From Candidatus Latescibacterota bacterium (GTDB taxonomy: Bacteria > Krumholzibacteriota > Krumholzibacteriia > WVZY01 > JAKEHA01): 8,145 nt of DNA. Location of the stretch: NCBI GenBank assembly GCA_022615275.1, contig JAKEHA010000192.1:1-8145 (forward strand). The letters run 5' to 3'. A program made the translations under genes and the position numbers. Positions 1 to 6,104 of this stretch are shown here, piece by piece (the stretch's first letter is position 1; every line of letters begins with the position of its first letter). The notes beneath the pieces are model-generated. The model was given only the letters and a program-made list of their open reading frames with translations, was not told the DNA's origin and made no database searches.

Positions 1-957
1 TGGCGCGTCGTGGTGGCCGACGGGGCGGGCGCGTTCGCAGGCTCGAGCGACGGCCGCGTGGTGGCACTCGGACGCGGCGGAGCGCTGCGCGTGACCCTGC
101 CGTCGGGCCTGCCGGCGTCGCGCGTGCAGTCACTCGCGGTCGATGGCATAGGTGGTGCGTGGTTCGTGTGCGACGGACGGTTGGTGCGCGCGGACGCACT
201 CGCCAAGAGCTTCGCTGTCGAAAACACTCCGCGCGATGTGCGCGCGATATCGGTGTCGCCGCAGGGCGAGGTGTGGACCGCGGGGCGTTGGACGGTGCGA
301 CGCCGCTCCGGCGACGCGTGGGTCGACCTGCACCCCGACGTGATCGAGACCGACCCCGCGTACACCTCGCTCCACGTCGACGAGATGGGAGCCTGGGTCG
401 GGACGCGGTCGGGAGCGTTGTATCGGTACGACGGAAGTATCTGGCTGCGGCTTGCGCGCGCGTCGAATGCGCCGGGAGCCATCGCGGCCCTTCACGCAGC
501 CGACCAGGGCGCGTGGGCGCTGGCGGCCGGCCGCCCGGCGCGAAGCCACGACGGAAGCTGGCGCCGCTACCCCGGCATCGACACGACCTCCGCTGTGGTG
601 GACATCGCGAGAGCGCCGGGTGGCACCTGGCTCGCCGCTACCGAGACCCGGATGTTCGTCTTCGAGGAGACCAAGCGCGCGTGGGTGCCGGCTCGCGACT
701 GGAACGCGAAGGGCACGGGCGGCCTCGGGCCGCTGCGCGGCCGCATGCGCGCGGTTGCGTTCGACGCGCACGGACGCCTCATCGTCGGCACGACCGAGGG
801 CGTCGCGCTGTGCGCGCCCGGGGGCGTGCGGTGGCTGACGGCGGCCGACGGGATCGGGGGCGGGGAAGTGTCCGACCTGGCCGTGGACGGTGACCGGCTG
901 TGGATCGGTTTCGCCGAAAATGGGGTTTCGGTTATTTCGACCCGTGGGTTATGGTGA
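1..957 (+). CDS. Beta-propeller protein, 3' part (two-component-regulator-propeller-like repeats)
   Basis: This reading frame is open from the first base, so the gene begins upstream of the window; the GTG codons at 10 and 13 are not convincing starts. It ends in TGA at 955-957. The visible ~318 residues consist of repeated blades of about 40 residues in which a short hydrophobic strand plus a 'D/P-x-x-G-x-x-W' turn is followed by a G-rich strand: VQSLAVDGIGGAWFV, VRAISVSPQGEVWTAG, YTSLHVDEMGAWVGTRSGALYRYDG, VVDIARAPGGTWLAA, MRAVAFDAHGRLIVGTTEGV, VSDLAVDGDRLWIGFAENGV. The 'G-x-x-W-x-G-T-x-x-G' pattern is typical of the two-component-regulator propeller and related sensor propellers. No catalytic, kinase or membrane segment is visible in this part, and the protein stops directly after the last blade, so any effector domain would be N-terminal and outside the window. 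Its substrate or ligand is unknown. It is co-directional with the polysaccharide operon, but a separate promoter follows it. The fold call is fairly sure; function is not. Confidence 0.75.
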   Translation, partial: WRVVVADGAGAFAGSSDGRVVALGRGGALRVTLPSGLPASRVQSLAVDGIGGAWFVCDGRLVRADALAKSFAVENTPRDVRAISVSPQGEVWTAGRWTVRRRSGDAWVDLHPDVIETDPAYTSLHVDEMGAWVGTRSGALYRYDGSIWLRLARASNAPGAIAALHAADQGAWALAAGRPARSHDGSWRRYPGIDTTSAVVDIARAPGGTWLAATETRMFVFEETKRAWVPARDWNAKGTGGLGPLRGRMRAVAFDAHGRLIVGTTEGVALCAPGGVRWLTAADGIGGGEVSDLAVDGDRLWIGFAENGVSVISTRGLW

Positions 958-990
958 CCCCGGGAGAGCCACCTTTCGGGGAAACCGAAA
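914..990 (+). repeat. Cluster of TTTCG/CGAAA words with two small hairpins
   Basis: Two inverted repeats share the same arms. CCGAAA (914-919) faces TTTCGG (926-931) across 6 nt inside the propeller coding end. TTTCGG (974-979) faces CCGAAA (985-990) across 5 nt just after its stop. Further copies of the pentamer lie at 909-913 and 935-939. The second hairpin could act as a weak terminator of the propeller transcript, but no T-run follows it. Alternatively the words could be binding sites upstream of the promoter at 996-1025. Confidence 0.3.
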
Positions 991-995
991 AGGGT

Positions 996-1025
996 TTGGT
1001 GGCCTCGGACGGCCTGTGCTAATAT
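996..1025 (+). promoter_or_regulatory. Sigma70-like promoter with extended -10 for the polysaccharide operon
   Basis: A -35 candidate TTGGTG (996-1001) is separated by 18 nt from TAATAT (1020-1025), which matches TATAAT at four of six positions and is preceded by TG plus one base (1017-1019), i.e. an extended -10. It lies in a relatively AT-richer gap between the propeller stop and the glycosyltransferase start and points at the three-gene operon. Transcription would start near 1032 and leave a leader of about 130 nt. Inferred from sequence only. Confidence 0.5.
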
Positions 1026-1095
1026 CACCATTGCCCTCCAACGTCAAAAGAGGTCAGCGAAGAGCCACTGATATCGACTCCATCAGGCGCGCCGT

Positions 1096-1121
1096 CGCGG
1101 CTTTCCGCCGCGTCGACGCGG
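1096..1121 (+). promoter_or_regulatory. GC-rich hairpin overlapping a 14-bp perfect palindrome in the operon leader
   Basis: CGCGGC (1096-1101) can pair with GCCGCG (1107-1112) around a TTTCC loop. Overlapping it, 1108-1121 is a perfect 14-bp palindrome centred on GTCGAC. The two structures compete for 1108-1112, so this could be an operator, an RNA switch element, or chance in GC-rich DNA. It sits about 40 nt before the glycosyltransferase start codon and downstream of the predicted promoter. Confidence 0.25.
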
Positions 1122-1163
1122 AGATTGCATCCAGGGTATTCCGTCCTAGGGAGTTGAGCTTCG

Positions 1164-2390
1164 ATGTGGCAGTTGCTGTTCTGGGTTAGCCTCGCCCTGC
1201 TCGTCTACGTCTACGTAGGCTATCCACTCGTCTTGGCGGCGCTTGGCCGTTTGCGCGCGCGTGCCCGACCGGCGCCCGAGGGCCCGCTGCCTTCCCTGTG
1301 CCTCATCATCTCGGCGCACGACGAAGAAGCCGTGATCCGGGAGAAGATCGAGAACAGCCTGCGCCTCGCGTACGACGGTCGCCTTTCGATCGTGGTCGCC
1401 TCCGACGGTTCCACCGATCGCACCAACGACATCGCGCGCGAATACCATGACCACGGCGTCGAGTTGATGCACTGGCCGACGCGGCGCGGCAAGAGCGCGG
1501 TGTTGAACGACGTCGTGCGCGCGCGCCGCGAGGACGTACTCGTGTTCACCGACGCCAACGCGCTGTTCGCGCGCGACGCGGTCGCGAGACTGGCGGGGCG
1601 CTTCCGCTCGCCGTCGGTGGGCTGCGTGATCGGTGAGTTGAAGTACACGCGCGACGGGAGTACGGTCGGACGGGGCGAGAACCTCTACTGGCGCTACGAG
1701 TCGCTCGTGAAGTCGCTCGAGAGCCGCATCGAGAGCGTTCTCGTGGCCAACGGCGCCATCTTCGCCGCGCGTCGCACCCTCGTGCGCGAGCTCTTCCTCG
1801 ACGTCGCCAACGACTTTCAGATCCCTCTCGACGTCGCCGGCGGCGGTGCGGGCGTGGTCTACGAGCCCTCGGCGGTCGCGATCGAGCGTTCGGCTGAATT
1901 GTGGGAGGAGGAATTCGGCCGCAAGGTGCGGATCGTGCTGCGCGGCATAACCGGCTTCGCGAGATTGCACCGCCGGATGCAGGCGCTGCGCGCGTGGCAG
2001 TTCATCAGTCACAAGCTGCTGCGCTGGTGCGTGGGAGCGATTCTCTTGGTCGTGCTCGCGTCGACCATCGCACTGGCCGGCTCCTCGCCGTGGTACGCCG
2101 CGTTCCTCGGGCTCCAGATCGCGTGCTACGCGACGGCGCTGGCGGGGTGGTTCGTGCGACGCCGGAAGCACGTGCCGCGCATCCTGTACGTCCCCTTCTA
2201 TTTCACGATGGTCAACGGCGCCGCTTTGGTCGCGCTGTGCCGGTTCGTCGCCGGCGGTCGCCAGGCGACGTGGGAAAAGGCCGCCAGCACGCGCGCCGTT
2301 CCCGCCCGCGGATTCGAGACGGGCGGCGTGGGTTCGATGCCGGTGGCGATGGCGGAACGCGGCGGGCGACGCCGTCTCGTCGAGAAGTAA
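1164..2390 (+). CDS. Membrane-anchored family 2 glycosyltransferase
   Basis: A processive-type or repeat-unit-building GT2 of 408 residues that would transfer sugar from a nucleotide sugar on the cytoplasmic face of the inner membrane. An N-terminal membrane segment (about residues 3-27, ending in the common 'GYP') is followed by the GT-A catalytic domain from about residue 44. Visible motifs are SAHDEE (50-55), the nucleotide-binding DGSTD (81-85), the metal-binding DxD-type TDAN (129-132), VANGAIFA (194-201), NDF (216-218) at the place of the acceptor-site acidic pair (family members more often have DD), and FGRKVRI (251-257), the equivalent of the (Q/R)xxRW region. Two or three membrane segments follow (about 288-306, 311-330, 340-362), then a charged, probably disordered tail. 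This matches the CESA_like GT2 group found in exopolysaccharide clusters. The ATG is preceded by AGGGAG (1148-1153). The next gene starts 12 nt after the stop, so it is probably the first gene of an operon with the Wzz-like and Wzy-like genes. The sugar specificity cannot be read from sequence. Confidence 0.9.
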   Translation: MWQLLFWVSLALLVYVYVGYPLVLAALGRLRARARPAPEGPLPSLCLIISAHDEEAVIREKIENSLRLAYDGRLSIVVASDGSTDRTNDIAREYHDHGVELMHWPTRRGKSAVLNDVVRARREDVLVFTDANALFARDAVARLAGRFRSPSVGCVIGELKYTRDGSTVGRGENLYWRYESLVKSLESRIESVLVANGAIFAARRTLVRELFLDVANDFQIPLDVAGGGAGVVYEPSAVAIERSAELWEEEFGRKVRIVLRGITGFARLHRRMQALRAWQFISHKLLRWCVGAILLVVLASTIALAGSSPWYAAFLGLQIACYATALAGWFVRRRKHVPRILYVPFYFTMVNGAALVALCRFVAGGRQATWEKAASTRAVPARGFETGGVGSMPVAMAERGGRRRLVEK

Positions 2391-2402
2391 TCCCCCTTTC
2401 GA

Positions 2403-3587
2403 ATGCTGTTCTTCTTTCAGACCCTGGTTGCTTGGCGGAGGTTCATCCTGCTCGGCGGACTCGCGTCGGCCGCGGCGATGGGCATCTTGAGCTTTGTCCT
2501 GCCGAAGTGGTACACGGCCAGGACGTCGATCTTCCCCCCCGAGCCGGCCATCGCGTTGCCGATGTACGCCGAGCTCGTGCAGCAGTTGTCGGCGCCCTTG
2601 CTCGGTCCCACGGCGTCGGGTGCCGCGCCCGAGACGATCTACCTCGAGATGATCAAGAGTCGCACGGTGGGCGAGAAGGTGATCGCCGAGTTCGACCTCA
2701 TGAACGCGTATGGTGAATCGCAGATCGAAACCTGCTTGGAAGCGCTGCACTCGCACCTCGGTTTCACGCTGCTCGACAACGGGCTGTTGATCGTGACCTT
2801 CGAGGACCGCGACCCCGTGCGCGCGGCGGCCATCGCCAACCGCATGATCCAATTGCTCGACGAGACCACGCGCGGTCTCAAGGTGTCGCGCGCGGGGCGC
2901 ACGCGCGACTTCATCGAGCGCCAACTGACTGACCGTGAGCGCCTGCTGGCCCAGGCCGAGACCGACCTCAAGGTGTTCCAGCAGGAATTCGACACCGTCG
3001 ACCTCGACGAACAGCTGCGTTCCGCGATGGACATCGTGACGTCGCTGTCGGCGCGCGCCATCGCGCTCGATACCGAGCTGCGGATCATGGCGCACTACAC
3101 GTCGAAAAAGTCGGAGGAGTACATCCGCAAGCAGACCGAGTACAACGAAGTGGTCCGCCAGCTGGCCAGGCTCAAGGTGAGCGTCGAGGGCGGCGACGAC
3201 GACTTAGTGCGTTCCTACATTCCGGCGCTGGGGGACGTCCCCGAGGTCGCGCTGCAGTACATACGCCTTCGGCGGGCAGTCGAAGTGCAAACCACGGTCT
3301 ACAAGATGCTGGTGAGCGAGTACGAGAAGGCGCGCATCGAGGAGGCGCGGGATACGCCCGTGGTCCAAGTCCTCGACCCCGCGTCGCCGCCCAGTCTGCG
3401 CAGCCGTCCCAAACGCAAGCTGCTGATCGCGGCCGGATTGCTGCTGGGGTTGGGCTGGAGCTCGGCCGTGGCCCTGTTCGCCACCGCGTGGCGCGACAAT
3501 ACCGGACGGTCCGACAAGCTGCGGCGCGTACTCGGACCGCTGGCGTACGACGTGAAGCGATTTCGGCGGCGGAGGAACTCGCCGTGA
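2403..3587 (+). CDS. Wzz/GumC-type polysaccharide chain-length determinant (no kinase domain)
   Basis: A 394-residue polysaccharide co-polymerase of the inner membrane, expected to set chain length of the polymer made by the neighbouring polymerase. It has the usual two-helix hairpin layout: membrane segment at about 14-33 directly after a very short N-terminus, then KWYTARTSIFPPEP (35-48), the Wzz-domain entry. A periplasmic region follows with long coiled-coil helices (about 163-262). The conserved block runs from IPALGDVPEVALQYIRLRRAVEV (273-295) to YKMLVSEYEKARIEEARDTPVVQVLDPASPP (300-330). A second membrane segment lies at about 339-361, with a basic cytoplasmic tail. There is no Walker-type tyrosine kinase domain and no Tyr-rich tail, so a kinase partner, if any, is encoded elsewhere. 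ATG 2403 must be close to the real start because the preceding gene's TAA at 2388-2390 is in the same frame. The only Shine-Dalgarno-like stretch, GAGAAG (2382-2387), is 15 nt away, so translational coupling to the upstream gene is likely. Confidence 0.9.
   Translation: MLFFFQTLVAWRRFILLGGLASAAAMGILSFVLPKWYTARTSIFPPEPAIALPMYAELVQQLSAPLLGPTASGAAPETIYLEMIKSRTVGEKVIAEFDLMNAYGESQIETCLEALHSHLGFTLLDNGLLIVTFEDRDPVRAAAIANRMIQLLDETTRGLKVSRAGRTRDFIERQLTDRERLLAQAETDLKVFQQEFDTVDLDEQLRSAMDIVTSLSARAIALDTELRIMAHYTSKKSEEYIRKQTEYNEVVRQLARLKVSVEGGDDDLVRSYIPALGDVPEVALQYIRLRRAVEVQTTVYKMLVSEYEKARIEEARDTPVVQVLDPASPPSLRSRPKRKLLIAAGLLLGLGWSSAVALFATAWRDNTGRSDKLRRVLGPLAYDVKRFRRRRNSP
3571..3576 (+). promoter_or_regulatory. 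Ribosome binding site that fixes the GTG start of the polymerase gene
   Basis: GGAGGA ends 7 nt before GTG 3584-3586. This is the strongest Shine-Dalgarno match in the area and sits inside the end of the Wzz-like gene. It supports the GTG start over the ATG at 3488, which lies 100 nt inside the upstream gene. Confidence 0.7.
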
Positions 3588-4948
3588 GAACCGCGCAGGT
3601 CGCGGCCGCCGCCGGGCGACGGACCGCGCTGCTCGCGTTGGGCCCGCTCCCCGTCCTGGGCTATCTCGCGCTGCGCGCGCTCGGTCTCACCAAGCTCGCG
3701 TTGTGGGGAGTGATGGGACTGGTGGCGGCGGCCGGCGCGATCGCCCTCTTCGTCCGACCGCGCTGGGGCGTTTATTTCCTCGCGTTCCACATCTATTCCG
3801 GTTTGGGTATGTTCCTGCCGGTCAACCTGGCGGCGCCCGCCATGGCGATCGCCATCGCGGCCGTGCTGTTGGAATGGTTGCGGGGCACCGACCTGCACCT
3901 CCCCGACCCGGCCTTCCTCGCGTTCGTCGGGCTCTTCTTCCTGATCGCATTGGGTTCGGTATTCGTCGCGCGCGACGCGGCCGCGACCTTCCTGGAGTTG
4001 ATCCGGTTCGGGAAGGTCCTGCTCCTGATCGCTCTCGTCGTTCACCTGTGTCGAAGGCGGGAGCACTTGCGGTGGCTGTGCTACGCCGTCTTCGCGGGTG
4101 CGGCGTGCACGGTCATACTGGGGATCATGGGACTCGTCTACGGAATCACGGGCGACGACGCGGCCAGCGGCGTTTCGTTCATGCGCTTCGCGGGCGCGCA
4201 CGAGAACCCCAACAAGGCGGCGGCGTACATGTGCTCGAGCATTCCGCTGGGAGTCTTCGCGATGAAGTTCTGCTCCGCCCGGTGGGGACGCGCCTTGTTC
4301 ACGGTGGGCTTGGTCGTGATCTTCGGCGCCATCTTCGCGACGTTCTCGCGCAGCGTCGTGATCGCGCTCACCGCCGTGGTGCTCGGGGTAATCATACGCG
4401 AGCTGCGCACTCGCCCGCGTTCGTTCGGACTGCTGGCGCTGCTGCTCGCGATCGGAATATTGCTCGCTCCGCGCTACTTCTGGGATCGAGTCGTCAATCT
4501 GCCGGACGCGTTGCGCGACACGCGGCAGGATTGGTCGGTGTACACGCGCATGCTGGCACTCCAGACCGCGTGGGAGATGTTCCTCGACAACCCGCTGACG
4601 GGGATCGGGCTGGGGAATTTCGTGGGGTCGTCGGCGTACCGCCTCTTCGTTCGCATCGTGGTTCACAACACCTACCTCGAGATCCTGGTCGGGACCGGGA
4701 TCCTGGGTTTGACCCTCTTCCTCGGTATTCTGGGGAGTGGCCTGCGGCACGCCATCGCGGGTGCTCGCCGGAGGTGGAATTCGCAACCCGAGTGGGTACA
4801 GTCGATGTCCTATTACGTCGCCCTCGCGGGGATTTCTATCTTTCTGAGCGCCTTCTTCGGCACCATCTCCTTCCAATACCCCCTGTGGGTCCCGGTGGCC
4901 GCCGGGCTGGTGATCGGAAACCTGATCCGCGCCGACCAGCGCGCCTAG
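3584..4948 (+). CDS. O-antigen ligase/polymerase family membrane protein (Wzy/WaaL-type)
   Basis: A 454-residue multi-pass inner-membrane protein that would polymerise lipid-linked oligosaccharide repeats (Wzy) or transfer a glycan to an acceptor (WaaL). I chose GTG 3584 because it has a good ribosome binding site and overlaps the Wzz stop (GTGA); the frame remains open upstream to an ATG at 3488, but that would mean a 100-nt overlap. About ten hydrophobic helices are visible. Wzy_C/O-antigen-ligase signatures in order are RFAGAHENPN (about 201-210, the Arg plus 'NPN' loop), FSRS (254-257), YTRMLALQTAWEMFLDNPLTGIGLGNF (about 320-346) and VVHNTYLEILVGTGILGL (359-376, with the His-Asn pair). 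These lie in and around the large periplasmic loop that carries catalytic Arg and His residues in this family. Being third in an operon after a GT2 and a Wzz-like protein argues for polymerase rather than ligase, but sequence alone does not settle it. The first ~12 residues are basic. Confidence 0.88.
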   Translation: MRTAQVAAAAGRRTALLALGPLPVLGYLALRALGLTKLALWGVMGLVAAAGAIALFVRPRWGVYFLAFHIYSGLGMFLPVNLAAPAMAIAIAAVLLEWLRGTDLHLPDPAFLAFVGLFFLIALGSVFVARDAAATFLELIRFGKVLLLIALVVHLCRRREHLRWLCYAVFAGAACTVILGIMGLVYGITGDDAASGVSFMRFAGAHENPNKAAAYMCSSIPLGVFAMKFCSARWGRALFTVGLVVIFGAIFATFSRSVVIALTAVVLGVIIRELRTRPRSFGLLALLLAIGILLAPRYFWDRVVNLPDALRDTRQDWSVYTRMLALQTAWEMFLDNPLTGIGLGNFVGSSAYRLFVRIVVHNTYLEILVGTGILGLTLFLGILGSGLRHAIAGARRRWNSQPEWVQSMSYYVALAGISIFLSAFFGTISFQYPLWVPVAAGLVIGNLIRADQRA

Positions 4949-5080
4949 CGACCCGGCAATCTCTGCCGCCCGGAGCCTGGCCGGGAACCCGACCCGCCTC
5001 CTCTGCGTACAAGACCAACGAAGGAACGCCGTGCTGAACCATCGGCGGGACCCCATTTTTCGAACGGGAGGAAGGACGAA
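4949..5080 (+). other. Gap between polymerase and PDZ genes
   Basis: This 132-nt gap holds a small hairpin, CGGCA (4954-4958) with TGCCG (4964-4968), right after the polymerase stop but without a T-run, so it is at best a weak terminator. At the other end GGGAGG (5066-5071) is a strong ribosome binding site for the PDZ gene. I see no convincing sigma70 promoter; the PDZ gene may be read through from the operon or use another sigma factor. Confidence 0.4.
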
Positions 5081-6055
5081 ATGAAGACCCACATTATTCG
5101 AAGCGCGGCCGCGACGTCGTTAGTACTCGCCGCGGTCCTGGCGGTAGGCAACGCGGTCGACGCGTTCGCCAAAGACAAGAAATCCAGCAAGTCATCGGTC
5201 AGCAGCAAAGAGAGCAAGGCCGAATCCGGCTACATCGGCGTGTACATGCAGGACCTCACGGACGACGTCCGCAAGGGCCTCGACCTCGACGTGGCGAAGG
5301 GCGTCCTGGTGAGCGGCGTCCAGGACGACAGCCCGGCCGAGAAGGCGGGTTTGGAAGAGGGAGACGTGATCGTTTCCTTCGGCGGCAAGGACGTCGCCTC
5401 GCCCGACGAGCTCAAGGACGCCGTGAAGGAGTTCCAGCCCGGCGCGGTCGCCAAGATGGAAGTCGTGCGCGACGGTAAGACAGAGAATTTGACCGTCACC
5501 GTGGGCGAGCGCCCCGAGCGCGATACGTTCACGTTCGTGGCGCCCGACTTCGACGAGGGCATGGGCCGGATGCATCACGCCTTCACCGCCTTCGCGGGTC
5601 CGCGTTTGGGCATCGAAGCCCATGAGATCGAGAACGACGAGCTGGCCTCGTACTTCGGCGCCAAGGAAGGCATCCTGGTGCTCGGCGTCGAGGAGGAATC
5701 GGTCGCGGGCAAGGCGGGCGTCAAGGCCGGCGACGTCATCCAGAAGATCGGCGACGAGAAGGTGACCGACGTCGGCGATCTACGCGACGCCGTGCGCGAC
5801 TTCGACGAGGGCGACGAGTTCACCATCGGTGTGCTGCGTCACGGCAAGTCGCAGTCGCTCAAGGCGACCATGGACGAGCAAGAGTACTCGTTCTTCAACG
5901 GCGAGGCGCCGATGTGGCGCCAGTGGCATCACACGCCGCGCGCTCCCCGCGCGCCGCGCGTCATGGTCGATCGCGAGTCGCTGCGCGACGAGATCGACGA
6001 GCTCAAGAAAGAGATCCAGGAGATGAAGGAGCAGCTCGAGCGCCAGGACGGCTGA
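5081..6055 (+). CDS. Exported tandem-PDZ protein without protease domain
   Basis: 324 residues. A signal peptide is clear: MKTHIIR, hydrophobic core about 9-26, and an AFA-K cleavage site after residue 30, so the protein acts in the envelope. A Ser/Lys-rich linker (31-48) leads to PDZ 1 (about 50-143), with carboxylate-binding loop GYIGV, then DDSPAEKAGLEEGDVIVSFGG and a DGK hairpin. PDZ 2 (about 174-264) has the loop PRLGIEA, then EESVAGKAGVKAGDVIQKIG and a HGK hairpin. The two domains are clearly duplicates. A Trp/His/Arg/Pro linker (about 277-293) and a charged coiled-coil helix (298-322) close the protein. The domains are those of the HtrA/DegP family C-terminal half, but the trypsin-like domain with its His-Asp-Ser triad is absent; the protein starts cleanly with its own signal peptide, so this is not a truncated gene. 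A scaffold or adaptor that binds exposed C-termini, perhaps oligomerising through the coiled coil, is the reasonable inference; the client is unknown. The strong GGGAGG ribosome binding site lies 9 nt before the ATG. Confidence 0.88.
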   Translation: MKTHIIRSAAATSLVLAAVLAVGNAVDAFAKDKKSSKSSVSSKESKAESGYIGVYMQDLTDDVRKGLDLDVAKGVLVSGVQDDSPAEKAGLEEGDVIVSFGGKDVASPDELKDAVKEFQPGAVAKMEVVRDGKTENLTVTVGERPERDTFTFVAPDFDEGMGRMHHAFTAFAGPRLGIEAHEIENDELASYFGAKEGILVLGVEEESVAGKAGVKAGDVIQKIGDEKVTDVGDLRDAVRDFDEGDEFTIGVLRHGKSQSLKATMDEQEYSFFNGEAPMWRQWHHTPRAPRAPRVMVDRESLRDEIDELKKEIQEMKEQLERQDG

Positions 6056-6104
6056 CGCCTGTGGCGGGCACGTGGCTAATACGCGAAACCCAAGACACGC
6101 ATTC

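Noticed and set aside
890..1189. Possible small gene across the promoter and leader, with a protein-like stretch IRRAVAAFRRVDAEI
   Set aside because: It starts inside the propeller gene, has no start codon with a ribosome site in the leader, and ends within the glycosyltransferase in another frame.
1146..3095. Very long minus-strand open frame (649 codons) opposite the GT2 and Wzz genes
   Set aside because: It is a GC-rich antisense shadow: its residue mix is dominated by Arg, His, Glu and Gly with no domain, and both plus-strand genes are clearly real.
4984..5011. GGAAC at 4984-4988 as a possible ECF (sigmaE-type) -35 for the PDZ gene
   Set aside because: No suitable -10 (TCTGA or GTC-like) follows at 16-17 nt; the pentamer alone is too common.
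3299..5092. Minus-strand open frame of 597 codons opposite the polymerase gene
   Set aside because: Low-complexity Arg/Glu/Gln-rich translation with no family motif; it mirrors the codon bias of the well-supported plus-strand membrane protein.
6056..6104. Search for a terminator in the gap between the convergent PDZ and GT4 stops
   Set aside because: No stem with a T-run is present in these 49 nt; the only strong structure is the hairpin at 6116-6154 within the GT4 gene.
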